64,000 bases of DNA, from positions 22,306,038 through 22,370,037 of the forward strand of contig NC_088879.1 of NCBI RefSeq assembly GCF_032884065.1, written 5' to 3'. How positions within the stretch are numbered: the stretch's first letter is position 1; each line of letters starts with the position of its first letter. A program made the position numbers and the translations under genes. Below are positions 23,943 through 35,262 of this stretch, piece after piece. The stretch is from Artemia franciscana (lineage: Eukaryota > Arthropoda > Branchiopoda > Anostraca > Artemiidae). Under the pieces are notes generated by a model. That model saw nothing but the letters and a program-made list of their open reading frames with translations, searched no databases and was not told the origin of the DNA.

Positions 23943-26330
23943 ATGATAAAATATTGTACGGTAATTGTTGATAGCAAGAACGCCACTGATTCCGTAGCTC
24001 AAGCTATTTCGACCTCTGATTCCTCCCTCAGTGCACAAGTGAAATCCCCGCTTATTACGGAACCGTGCGTTGACTACCAGCTGGCTCTTATTCTGAAGAT
24101 GCTTGTGCTAAGGTGGAAAACTGCGTTTCGGCGGTCGAGATCGGCAAACCCACTCATAGAAGCTAAAGTTTGAAAACAAACAGCATTTACGCAATGCAAT
24201 GCGCTCCCCATTTGGTTGGTTACGGGCATCTACCAATCGAAGAATACAAATTCCTCCCACCCCGGTGCTTGAACTGACAGCAGTTAGGCCACATATCTGC
24301 CTCTTGTAGGAACTCCTGTGTTTGCTCAGTCTTTAGTGGAGGGGGAAATTCCAGCTCTAAAGACGATCCCTGTAAGAAACCAAAAAATGTGCTCTTTGTA
24401 AATCCCCCAATCACCCATGCTACAGTTACAAGTGCCCTGTGGCTCAATCCCTATTATAGCAGATCCCGAGACTATGGCACATCCTATATCAGTTGTATCA
24501 TGGAACATAAACAGCAAAGTCACAGATAAAATTCCAATTTTGACCCAATTACTCATAAAATATGACATGATCTGTCTTCAAAAACATTTTCTTTCAACAG
24601 ATAAAAAAGATCTTCTAAAAATTTCACCCAATTGTTTTGTATTTTTCTCCCCAGCGATACATTCTGAAGCATGTGGACGTCCCTCAGCTGGCCCTGACAT
24701 TCTGACTACTTTAACATGCAATCAGATTGGATCTGGCGATCATATTTTTGCAGTATCATGTCTGGATACTTCCATAATAAACATTTACCTCCTGACGAAT
24801 TACCGCAATGAAAACTCTGATTCAAAGTTTCTAAACACCTGCAAAAAAGTGTGCCGCCTCGTCAAGAGAGTGGAGAAGTCATATGACTGACGCGGTATAA
24901 TATTGGCGATTTAATTATGATTTATCGGCGATTTTAATTGTGACTTGACAAACGAACTCCTCCGAAGGACTCTGGAGCTCCATTCCACCATTTTACTCTC
25001 TAATTGAAAAAGATAAAAATTTTACTTATTTAGGTAATAGTTCCTTAACATCAAACCTCGATCATATTGAACTTATTGCGGTTCCGACTAGACGTAAGTG
25101 AAACGGATGTATCCGATTGGTCAAAAAACTCAAATCTTGTTTCAGCATCTGAATCGGCTAATCTATGGCTCCGAATTTGGAATGAGTGTGATAGATCGTG
25201 TTCTGGTATAGTAAACAATTTACGTTTAAGAACAAAAAAAATATATTTTCAAGAGGTCTTAAGGACCACAAAATTATGCTGATTCAAAAAAATGTAGACA
25301 ATATAACGAGTGATCCTTCTCTTTTGACGAAAAGTCTTAAACGTTCCGAGCGAACCTCTACTTGTAATATTTCTGAAATCAAGTGGATTTATTATTATAA
25401 AAGTGAGTTTTCGTCACCAGATCCATCAACTGAAAGTAAATTTGAAAAAGAGCTTGATAGTATCCTGGTTAAATTCTGGCGGTCTACCTTCGCAGTTACT
25501 CCTTCTGATGTAAAGTACAGCACCTCTCGCTGTTGTTTCAAATGTCAATTTTTTCAGGTATGGTGGCACAACAGTTTTGTATCGGCCAGATAAGATCTTG
25601 AAGATTGTTAATCTTACCACCATATAACCGTTTCGTGCACCTCATTCTGCACCTCCTTCAAAATTTTTGAGTCTATTAACTCTGAGAAATTTCTTTCTGG
25701 TATTATGCTCCTCTCGATCATTTTGGTTTCCAGAAAGATTTCAGTTGGGAGCATGCTCTTCACGCTCATTTTAATGTTCTAGCTGATGTGGAAGGATCTG
25801 GTGATTTCCTTGTTCTTTGCGCACTTGACATAGCCAGAGCATTCGATTCGTGCATATTTGCCCTGATTTTGTCAGAAGCTGTAAAAAGAAGGGTTGTTCC
25901 TTCCGTCATTTAATTTCTCTGTTATATGTATAGTCATCTTAAAGCTAGAATAAAAGTTCGTCCGGATAAGAATGTCAGATAAGGTGGCTTAACATCCCTA
26001 CTCTTTTTAACAAATCCGTTTCTGCTGCTCAAAACTCTGTCAATTGCACGTGTATTTAAGGTGTAATCGATGTTTCTTTGTTTATTTACGCTGATAATAT
26101 ATTGAATCTAAGTAGCACCTTTTTGGGAAGTAAGAGAACTTTTTCAAAACTCCAGCCTCAATATCAGCAAATCAGTCTGAATTTTAATGTCGACAAAACT
26201 GTAACAATCGCTTCCAATCTAAAGGATAATTCTTACAGATGACATGAACTTTCTTAAATATTTATTTCGCTTTCTGATAACCTTGTTTATTTTGGTATGC
26301 CCATGTGGTGGCACATGATGTTCTAACCCT
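23943..26330 (+). pseudogene. LINE remnant 3: endonuclease and RT pieces
   Basis: In broken plus-strand frames: SVVSWNINSKVTDKIPIL (from about 24488), an APE-like start, then GSGDHIFAVSC and INIYLLTNY (about 24734-24805). After a linker (25067-25590) come RT pieces DHFGFQKDFSWEHALHAHFN (about 25715-25775) and CALDIARAFDSC (about 25818-25853). An ADN string near 26090 may be the relic of the catalytic box. The stretch 23943-24440 may be the element's 5' part but is not recognised. It has many stops. It lies in intron 1, antisense to guanine deaminase. Confidence 0.7.
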
Positions 26331-28290
26331 TCTTAGCAACTTCAACGGTACTGTCAAGGACAGAGACGGCGTTTGGAAGAATGTTCTAGGACCTATAACA
26401 CCCGACTGCTTGAGCGACAATGGGCTGAAGCTTCTTCAGCTGTAGAATATGCATGATCTTTTTATCACCAACAACCTCTTCCAAAAAAAGAGGTTCACAT
26501 ATATACCTGGTATAGCAATGACGGACGAACAAGAAAGATGTTAGGCTACATAATCGCGTCCCGACGCTGGCGTTCCTCTATAGCTAACTGCCGAACTTAT
26601 AGAAGTGCAGAATTGGGAAAAACCGACCAAAGGCTTGTCTCTAGCCACAGACTACGCTTGAAAGCCCAAAAAAGTGATCCCCGTCCCCCCCAACTAGACC
26701 TGAGCAATCTTGCAAACTCCGACATGTGCCAGGTTTATGCTGTCACCATCTCAAACCGTTTTTATTTTTTTGATAAAATTTGACAATCGGAAGAAAACAG
26801 GCAGCAACTCAAAACCGGCGTGTTGCTTTTTGCCGAAAGTACTATCGGTTGTCAGAAGCCCAGAAAAAAGTCCTGGATATCGCAAGAAAGTCTAGGTATC
26901 ATTGAACAGCGTCGCAAAATCAGCCTAGCGAAGGATATGGTTATATACAGACGTCTAAACGGCATAAGAAAAAAAATCCTCTATAGTGAAAGAAGGCTGT
27001 TCAGCGAGAAAAAGGCTGCCGATCTTGAGGAGGCAGCCAGAAAGGGTGACATGCACACTATACAAACACCTTCGGGATTTTACTGATGAAAAACCATCTT
27101 CCCTAGGCCCTATCCCATCTAATCATGGAGATATTCTCACTGACCAGAGCACTCAATTGTCTGCGTGAAACGATCACTTCTCTTCACTACTAAGCCTGGA
27201 TTGTGTTAGCCAGCCCAACCCTGACCTTCTTCAAGCTGCATCTAACACCCCTGAGGTCCCGTTTGAGAGTGTGCAGCATCCTTTAAACTCTAAAGAAATA
27301 CTAAAATCTCTGAAATGGATGAAAAACAACCGAGCCCCTAGAATTTGTGGTATGTCTGCAGAACTGCTGAAATATGATGGAGCAGCGACACTTCTTTGGC
27401 TCCAAGTACTGTTCTCCATAGTATTTCGTACAGAACGGATTCCAAAAGACTGGCGAGTGGGCATCGTTCTGCCTCTGTGGAAATGGAAAGGCAGTCGCAG
27501 AATCTGCTCCAACTATCGTGGCATCAAATCCTCTCTGTGCGTGGGAAGCTCTTCGTTATGTCCCTCCTGGACCACTGTACCACTTTCCTCAGAAGCCAAA
27601 AAAGAATCCAACAGGCTGGGTTCATGCCAGGAAGGTCTACCCTTGGATCAAATATTCACAATGCAGCAGCTGATAGAAAAGACTCGGAGAATTTCAACAA
27701 AAAGCATATGTTGCCTTTGCAGATTTCAAGGCTGTTTTTGCATCTATCGACCGGCAATCACTCTGGCTCTGGCTACTGAAAACAACGGGACTGCTAGCGA
27801 AGTATTGCAACCTTTTTGAGCGGCTCCACGAAGGGACTGAGAGCTGCGTGAAAGTCAATGGCAGACGCAGCCCATCTTTTAAAATCAATACTGAAGTCCT
27901 TGGACGTTGCTGCTGCTCCAGAGCTCTTTAATTGTGCCATCGAATATATTATGACTCGGACAATAGACCGCCTCCAGTTCGGGTTGCAGCACGGCGATAG
28001 AGTACTTTCAGACGCTGACTATACCGATGACCATGCTCTTCGATTTACCGTCTAGGTTCACAAAAGCCCTTCAAATCATTGCTAATGAAGCCTTAAAGAC
28101 AGGGCTGTCGATTCATTGGCATAAGACCAAAGTGATGTTTGTCGAACCTCGTAACTCACCGCATCCCCCGCCAGTTCTAATGGTCAGTGACAAACCAGCT
28201 GATATTGTTATAAATTTTAAATACCTTGGCTCTATCCTCTCAAATGACGGAACGCCATGTAGCATCACTATCGACGCCGGAAGCATTTCG
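26331..28290 (+). pseudogene. LINE remnant 4: endonuclease C-terminus and RT
   Basis: A different LINE family follows directly. DRDGVWKNVLGP (about 26362-26397) and RRWRSSIANCRTYRSAELGK (about 26562-26620) belong to the C-terminal half of an APE endonuclease. RT pieces follow: LKSLKWMKNNRAP (about 27303), PKDWRVGIVLPLWKWKG (about 27441-27490), CSNYRGI (about 27508), RSTLDQIF-like (about 27630), AYVAFADFKAVFASIDRQSL (about 27705-27765), a DADYTDDHAL box (about 28010-28040, with YTDD in place of the usual YADD), and NFKYLGSILSNDG (about 28214-28250). It has frameshifts throughout. Confidence 0.78.
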
Positions 28291-28850
28291 GTAGGAGCAT
28301 TAAGTAAAGTAAGTCAAGTTTTTATGTTGTTTTCCACAGTTATGTTGTTATGTTTAAGACATTATGCAAATATGTTTAAAAAATATTGATAGTGCATTTA
28401 TTAGTATTAAAGAAAACATTTACTTTATTTTCTTTCTTTTAGAACATAGGTATATATTCGACAGATTTTGGCTAGGCTCGGTTAGTTGTATTTTGACACT
28501 GAGACGAGTAATAAGTATCAATTTAAAGCTTTTCAGATCAACTTTTCAGATCATTTCCATGCGGGTCATTAATGTCTGGCAAAACATGACTTTTAACGAA
28601 AATACTTCAGAATCTTGATAAAATGTTTTTCGAAAATCCGAAAAATACCTACAATTGCTATAGCATACTGTAAGAGTCCTATGATAAAATAAAGACTATT
28701 GCACCCGACATAAAATTTACACGGGAACATGACGTGTTTAATATTATTGAACTAATTTTATGGTTGATTCTTGATGATTTAGCAATCCATTGAAGAATTG
28801 TCATAGGAGAGGTTGAAGTTGTTCACGGTCCAATCGCACCAGAAAAAAAT

Positions 28851-29893
28851 TTGTGTAACCATTCTTCTCCACCATTTCTATCATCAGAGAAAATGTATGA
28901 GAACACTTGCTTTGAATTGTACTTACTATATCATCTATATTCACTCATAACTTTAAAGAAAAACATATATCCCGGTGAATTAAAGTTTCTACTCTTGGCA
29001 TACAATCAGCTCACAAATAAACCCTATGGTAACATTCTATTGTATCTCAATCAAAACACATCCGAAGAGTTACGGGTAGTCACTGATATTTTTGACAATT
29101 AATATACCATATATCTACCAGTGAACAGTAAGAAGGATCATTGGTTGCTATCATGGTACTGAAGACACTAATGAAAACAGGCATTTATTTTCCATAGTAG
29201 GTAATTCGAAACTGCGGCTTATGAAGGTATACTTAAACATGGTACTGACAATGGATTCATTAATTTCCCTTTCGAGCTTTGTTTAAATTTAACTGAAGAC
29301 AATGTTCCATTTTCAGAAGTAGCTATGCAACAGACAAAGCAACTTTCTTCACTTGTATGTGCCCTAGCTTACAAAAAGAAGGGAAAGAATTTTAAAAGAA
29401 ACGATTTGTTCAAGCGGGTGGTAGCTTTTTTCACTGTTACTTTCAATAATTTCGGGACTTGTAAACAATATTCTCTAGAAATAAAGAGCTAAACCATTCC
29501 ATGGTTTGTTCATGGAGAATTGTTCTTGGTTTTAAACAGAATATAATCAAGGGTAAAATTGTTGGTACCATGAGCGAGATGGAAAATGCTATTTTTGAAC
29601 ATTATCCACGCGGCTTCTTTTCGGACAATTTTATGTTTCTTTATGCGTCCTTTGTTGAGACATCGAGAATCGGTAACAGCAAAGCCCCCCTCCAGCGTCC
29701 TCTTGAACAAAAATCCACTCACGGGCACATGCACCACCATAATTTAAATCGCCTTCAATATATTTCAGTAAACACTCCATATTTGACACTCAGTCACTTA
29801 ACATTTAGAAGTGAATTTGGTGGTCCTTTCTCAATAACAAAAGGTGAGGCTGTGATTACATTTGCTTTACGACTCATTCAGCGAGATAGCTAA
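28851..29893 (+). pseudogene. Unrecognised ORFs at the left of a Polinton-like cluster
   Basis: Three open segments follow one another on the plus strand with little spacing: 28851-29102 (83 codons), about 29205-29492 (open but without a start) and 29501-29893 (130 codons). I do not recognise a family. They precede, on the same strand and within a few bases, a set of frames that look like Polinton/adintovirus structural genes, so they may be decayed genes of the same element. Nothing shows their function. Confidence 0.4.
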
Positions 29894-30141
29894 CCAATTT
29901 TTTTTGTCCTGACGTTGATTGCAAGGTTGTTGCTCTTACACCACGAAAACTGGGTCATGGAATAAACTATAAGAGGGTTCATTCGTCAACGTTGGGTTAT
30001 GGCCTGGGCAATTGGTCTGCTAAGTTGTTTTGCTCTGCAAAACCACTGGCTAATAAATACATTGCTCTGGTTGCAACAGATTTTGCGCACTCTATTCTGC
30101 ATAATCGGGGTTCTTGTCAGGATTTTAAAGAAAGTTTTTAA
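29890..30141 (+). pseudogene. Small YGLG-motif protein, Polinton-like
   Basis: The frame is open from 29890 to the TAA at 30139-30141 but has no clear start codon. It contains a basic segment, then a TLGYGLGNWSAKLF motif followed by an alanine-containing helix and a terminal QDFKES. In Polinton/Maverick and adintovirus-like elements a short basic protein with a G.GLG motif often lies directly before the capsid-like gene. I place this frame there from memory of that arrangement. Similarity is short, so the call is tentative. Confidence 0.45.
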
Positions 30142-30279
30142 GACATTCAAGGTCTAGCGTGCGATCCTTTGACGAGAGATCGAAGTAAAAACAAAGCAGA
30201 AAAGGTTCAATAAGGGCGAGAAAGTCCTTATCCCTCATCAGTCTCTACTCAGGTCAGAAGTGAAACACATCACTTTTGT

Positions 30280-31430
30280 CAAAGAAGAAAAAGAAAGCAA
30301 TCTCATCCCTCAGTCACCTCATCATTGAAAGTTTCCAATGATTTTCATGTGAATGTAAAACGTGGTTACTTTGAATAATTTTATCCGCGACAGCTGCTCT
30401 CTGAAAACGTTCATTTTCAAATTTATTCCAAAGAAGTCTATTTCATAGACCGGGCTTCGACATTTATAGATTTACATGTGACTATCAAAAAATTTAACAA
30501 TGAAAACCCAAGTGCTACCAAGGGGTTATCCTATGAAAATTGCAGTCTACACAATTTGTTTAGACAAGTAAGTGTCTATATCAGTGAAACGTTGGTGAGC
30601 ACACTTAACAACCTTTCAAACTATGCAAGTTACAACCAATTCATGCTGATGACTCCAAAGTACTATTAGAAATAGGGAGGTTTAGCCATTGGATATGAAT
30701 GTAAAACAGACACTGACACTACCAATATACTTAAAGAGACAACAACTAGTGATTTACTGTTTGTTGGGAAAATAAATCCCAAAATATTTAATATACCTCA
30801 GTTGATGCCTCCCAATGTTAAAATTGATATAAAGTTTACGAAAACAAAAGGTTTTGAGTTTTGTTGCTTTGGCAATGGAAAATTAAGAGCTATTGGAAAT
30901 AATATCAAAGTGTAGGTTCCACAAACAGTCACGAATCAACGATATACTGCTACAGGTTCCCGTATCTACACCCAATCTGCATTTATCAATGACAAAATTC
31001 ATTCAAAACTTTCTTCGGCTTTTGTAAACTATAATTGTGCAATTGGATCATGAAGAAACTGCCCACACAGGTTTGAAATGTTTGGACTTTCATCTGTTGT
31101 ATGTGAAATAAAAGTAATTCCACTCTACAATTATCCTTTGATAAATCTTATAGGACTTTATATGATTTGGCAGCGCATTCCCTAGATCAGGATTCACAAC
31201 TATTTGAAAAAACGGTATAACCGATGCAATGTTTTCAAAAACTCATGGCATCATTGCACTGGATTTGTCTCGTACTCAAGATATAAGTATTGTCCGAAAA
31301 GGCACTGTTCAGTTAGAGGGTACTTTTGCTGAGCTGGTGACGGAGCTGACTGAGCTCCGTTTGCTGACGGAGAGTATATTATTAATCTCGCTAAATCAAT
31401 TTGAAACTTATTAGGAAATTACCCGTAATA
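30280..31430 (+). pseudogene. Capsid-like gene of a Polinton/adintovirus-type element (broken)
   Basis: One frame carries the protein from about 30280 to 31200 with five or so internal stop codons, and a second frame continues from 31229 to about 31430. Features that match the capsid-like (F54H12.2-type) proteins of Polinton/Maverick elements, in order: a FIDL strand near 30460, a LFRQVSVYI string near 30560, a LLFVGKINPKIF string near 30750, a KVIPLYN string near 31110, and in the second frame ALDLSRTQ, RKGTVQLE and an EITRNRNV end near 31260-31430. In life this would be a virion structural protein. The in-frame stops and the frameshift show it is dead in this copy. Confidence 0.7.
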
Positions 31431-31553
31431 GAAATGTTCCATTAGAGTTGGCACCATGAACACAAAAAAATAATCAATTTATTCAACTTGGATCCATACA
31501 TGTCGAAATACAAATCCTTTTGCATACTCTAGGATTTCCTCAAACGTATTTAA

Positions 31554-31754
31554 TGGGCTAACAATACCATTATTATTGTTAATAGTAGTCCGTCAATTGT
31601 ACAGACGGGTCATTGGCCTTGCATCCTTCCGACAGCAGCGAATATTGAATTTTTCGATCATTTTGGCCTATTTTTCGATCCTTCGATCCCGTATTCATTC
31701 TACATGCCTCACATCTATAGCTTACTTATGCAAAGTGGGCAATGTATTATTTAA
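31554..31754 (+). pseudogene. Adenain-like cysteine protease fragment
   Basis: The frame is open from just after the stop at 31551-31553 to the TAA at 31752-31754. It shows IVNSSPSIVQTGHWPCI, with the His-Trp of the active site at 31611-31616, then NIEFFDHFG (about 31632-31660), PYSFYMPHI, and QSGQCII, whose cysteine at 31743-31745 may be the nucleophile. The H-W, then FFD.FG, then Q...C order is that of adenovirus-type (C5) proteases found in Polintons, where they process virion proteins. It is shorter than a full protease and lacks a start, so it is a fragment. Its place 3' of the capsid-like gene on the same strand supports the call. Confidence 0.68.
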
Positions 31755-31977
31755 AATCATTTGCGAGTTCAAGATTTATTGATCAAAACCTGCTGCTTTC
31801 ATACACTAGTATATTTTATTTTTCAACTTCGGGGATAAATTTACAGTGAGTTTCTCAGCATTTCTGTAGAAAATCCTCAATTGAGCGACTTTCTAGTTGA
31901 AAATATCCTGTCCTTCCCTTATAATATAAATTTTAGAGCACTAAGAGTAATTTTCTTTAAAAACGTTTGTGAATTTG

Positions 31978-32430
31978 TTTATTAATTTAAACTTGTATGT
32001 ACAAAAAAGTATTCATTCTTCAGATTTCTTCTTCCGAGTATAAATAACCATCGACAACGATAATTAGAGGCAGATTGTCAGGATTTAGCTTGTACTCATC
32101 TTGGCATGCAAAGTCAGGGTCACATTTTCTACAATATAACGTAATTTCACCTTTATTATATCTCCTTGTAAAGTCAATAATACTATTTTGACTCATATTA
32201 TAAAATGAACTTGCTTCAATTTGTTCATTTGAAACAATGTTATACACGATATTCTCATATGAAGAATCATCGCCTGTAACAACCAAATAAAAATATGTAT
32301 ATTTATAGCCATAGTAGCCAGTATCTTAATAACTATATTATAAGACCCTGACTCACTTCTTATCCAAGCAGTTGAACCGTTGACCAGGTTAATCCTCCAA
32401 AAACATTTTAAAACCACGGCAATACCAGTA
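31978..32430 (-). CDS. Small spliced ORF of unknown function
   Basis: On the minus strand an open exon (about 32430-32357) ends at a strong donor GTGAGT (32356-32351). An 83-bp intron ends with TTGGTTGTTACAG, and the second exon (32273 to the stop at 32020) stays in frame. The joined product reads ..WRINLVNGSTAWIR|SDDSSYENIVYN.. and ends VDGYLYSEEEI, acidic, with one C..C pair (CRKC). An AATAAA follows at 31983-31978. The 5' end is unclear because a stop lies just upstream of 32430 in this frame. I do not recognise a family. It lies inside intron 1 of guanine deaminase on the same strand. Confidence 0.5.
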
Positions 32431-32999
32431 TCTCAAAAATAAATTGAAATCACTTTTAGGGTTTTTTTAAATCATGCCAGGATGAATGTTTTTCAATTGA
32501 TCGCACTTATCATAGTGACAATTTGGAGTATAGAAAAACCTCTAGCGTGGGAGCGACAAATGTGTTCAAGATAGGAATTACAGTATTTAATTTGCAAATC
32601 ATATCCTCTAGGCAATTTAGATGAACTGCAAAATCAACACTTTTCGTCATAGTCATCAATAGTAGTACATTTATCACAGGATGGCCAGCTACCTAATGTG
32701 TATACAAACATAATGGACATGTGTAAAACATTTTTTCACTGTTGTCAGTAAAGAAGAAGATCTAAAGATGGAGACTCACTTTTCATAGTTTTGTCAATAA
32801 TTATCTGAGTGAAGATTCTCTTCTGCACCGACGATCTTGAAATCATCATTTAACATTGACCTTTTTCCGAATTAACAAGATTTCCTATAATTTCTGTCTG
32901 AGTACTTTATTTATTCTTAGTCCTGACACTCTGACTGCCGATTATAGACTAGCAAAGAATGGAGATTCTTTTTGCCGTCTGGTCACCAGCAAGATATCC

Positions 33000-33360
33000 A
33001 ATAGGAAAAACATTGAAATGGAATAGTTACAAACTTGCTCCTTTTTATATGTTGATTCAGATCATTGTCTTCAATATATTTCACTACTGCAGCTAATCCG
33101 TCTTGTAAATGTACATTATATTCACTTTTGCTGCACAACATTACTGTTCAATTCAACTTGAATTTGCTCAATGATACTACATGTCTTGCAAACATCTCGT
33201 CCCATTCTACTAATTCTAGGATTAGCCAACAGCCCCTTGTAATTTCTACTGCTGCGTTAGATACTCTGAGTTTCGTTTCGCCATTGTTAGGGTCTTCAAT
33301 ATCCAATAGTCGAAAAGCATCCACTACTAAACAATATGCCAGGAACAATACCCTTAATGT
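33000..33360 (-). pseudogene. Coding-like segment, unrecognised
   Basis: On the minus strand two neighbouring frames look protein-like: RLLDIEDPNNGETKLRVSNA and LILELVEWDEMFARHVVSLS (33348-33148), and then in another frame VHLQDGLAAVVKYIEDNDLN and KRSKFVTIPFQ (about 33115-33015). A frameshift or a missed intron separates them. I cannot name the family. It may belong with the spliced ORF at 31978-32430, 600 bp further along the same strand. Confidence 0.35.
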
Positions 33361-34235
33361 TTATGCACTGAAATCTCTTTCAATACTGAGGTAAGAGAAC
33401 CATAAGATATAACAGCTCATGTGTCGTTGACTTTCAATATCTGTTTATGCTAGATTATAAAGGTCCTTCAGAACAAAACAAGTCGCGTGAGATTATCTCA
33501 TCTTCATAAGTGAGCATTGGACAAAGATCAGTTTTTTACGATCGAGGCTTCCCCACTCGGGGGCCCTGAAGGTGTTTTCCTACACCTTTACGTTTTTTTA
33601 AGTAACTAACATAACAATTAAAGAAAAACAATCTCTATTAAATAACAAGGAAACGACTGAAACTTCAAGAAATTTAACGAAAGCTGCGTCTTGAGGGAAT
33701 CGCCATGAAACTACTTCGTGATTGACGGTGAAGAAGAAAAGAGCAGTGACTATGGGTCCGGTGGAATCCCAAAAGGCCTCACTACTATTATGAAGTAAGC
33801 ATTGTTTTCTAATTTCAAACTGTCCAAATACTTTACCCCCACAACCACCTCCCGCCCCAATGTGCAAATATATGGCCCAAAAGTATGTATTTCCCACCTA
33901 TTCTCTCACTTGTCTTTGTCTTGTCTTATGCTAAGCTGAAAGAAACTAACGAAGAAACCGATTTTCTCTCAAAATTTACGCAGCGTAAACTTGAGTGAGT
34001 GGCGCATAATATACAAGTACCGTCCTTTTTGCAAAAATCCGTTTTTTTTTAATAATTCTAAGATCAACAGGACTGCATATACACAAAAAAAGAGTATCTA
34101 GTGAGATTCTCACCCAAGATTGGTCCAAAGGCAAATTAAAAGGAATTTCCAAGAATAAGGCAAAATCCTCCGAATACCAGTAGTTGGTACTGATTTCTTA
34201 TGAGACGCCATCGTAGTTCTTCATAGGATTGAGAC

Positions 34236-34620
34236 AGGGGGTTGCGGAGTAATAGTTGCAAATCTGGTACACAAGGAAGTAATAATCTAGTCGACATACA
34301 ATTTTCAACTAAATTCCAGAACAGAAGGGGAGCACAAGCGATCACAATAGTGGACGATCAATCAATGGAGGATGTGGGGTAATAATTGTAAATCTGTAAA
34401 GCAAAGAAGGAGTAATCTAGTCGACCTAAGGTTTAAAACAAATCCAGGGACAATGGGAGAGCAAAAGTGATCACAAAAGCAAACAGTAGTGTTCAGTGGG
34501 GGATGTGGACTAATTGTTGTGAATTTGAAAAGCAATGAAGGAGCAATCTGTTCAACAAAAGATATTGAATTAAATCCCGGAAAAATAGGGGAACAAAATA
34601 AGCCAATTTTAGTCTGAAAA
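34236..34620 (+). repeat. Three-copy tandem repeat, 131-bp unit
   Basis: Units start at about 34237, 34367 and 34498 with GG(G/A)GGATGTGG..TAATNGTTG and contain GGAGCAATCTAGTCGACNNA and ACAAATCCCGGGANNAT-like strings. Divergence is about 20-25 percent by eye. It lies in intron 1 of guanine deaminase. Minus-strand frames here repeat with the unit and are not genes. Confidence 0.8.
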
Positions 34621-35106
34621 TAATCCAACATCTTCAAGAGGGTCTGAAACCAATAAATGCTTTCAGCTGAAAAGGCTCCGCTTAAAAAAAGTTGGAAGGA
34701 GGCAAAATTCAGCACAGTTCATAAATAATATGCTGCTGCAAAAATACATTTTATTACTATAAGACAACTCAGGTACGGTAATTCTTAATGCCAACCAAAT
34801 GTTTCAGCAGTCTTAAAAATTCCTGCTATAGTCTTGGGCTCATACCCTCTTGCCTTTGTTTCTAGGTTTTTGTAACTGCTTCTGTAATCTCTATAAAGTT
34901 ACAGCAAACACGTACACTTGCAGTCACATACGAAAAGGAGGCTTTTGGCAAACCCCTGCCATCGACAACTCAAAATTTTCTGCGTTTCTGGGCACTTTTT
35001 ATTTTTATTACTAAAAAAACTCATTATTGGTCCCCCCTCCTCCTGTAAAAAAATCCAGCGTACGTGCCTACACGTCGGTGCCGGAATACTTTAAGAATAT
35101 AAATAC

Positions 35107-35262
35107 CTTTCCGTTTTGGACTCCTATCACCTTTTCTTCAACTGTCATTCGGCTTCCGATCATAAGATTTTTATCGATATATTCGCTTTTGGTTTCTTTA
35201 TCTTTTGCCATATGAAATTTCCGATAATGCACCAAAGTGCCTTTAAAAACTAAAATATCCAT
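35107..35262 (-). CDS. GDA: Guanine deaminase, coding exon 1 (start codon)
   Basis: The exon encodes MDILVFKGTLVHYRKFH, a charged insert (AKDKETKSEY..), and then VEEKVIGVQNGK before a donor GTATTT at 35106-35101. Known guanine deaminases begin with a (F)..G..VH strand and a GV...GKI turn, and here GK|IIFLE forms across the junction with exon 2. The ATG at 35262-35260 is directly preceded in frame by TAA, so no longer N-terminus is possible within this exon. A strong acceptor-like tract TTAGTCTTTTTCTTTAG ends just before 35296, which hints at a non-coding first exon further upstream. The residues between the VH and GV elements are longer than in the vertebrate protein. Confidence 0.78.

Noticed and set aside
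29101..29160. A second protease-like His-Trp motif (KKDHWLL) near 29125
   Set aside because: The string is short, no matching Asp or Cys blocks follow in frame, and the better candidate lies at 31554-31754.
33065..33394. 109-codon plus-strand ORF
   Set aside because: It overlaps the more protein-like minus-strand segment in the same place and has low-complexity Ser/Thr composition.
34136..34715. Minus-strand ORFs of 69 and 117 codons
   Set aside because: They run through the 131-bp tandem repeat and repeat the same peptide with each unit, so they are repeat shadows.
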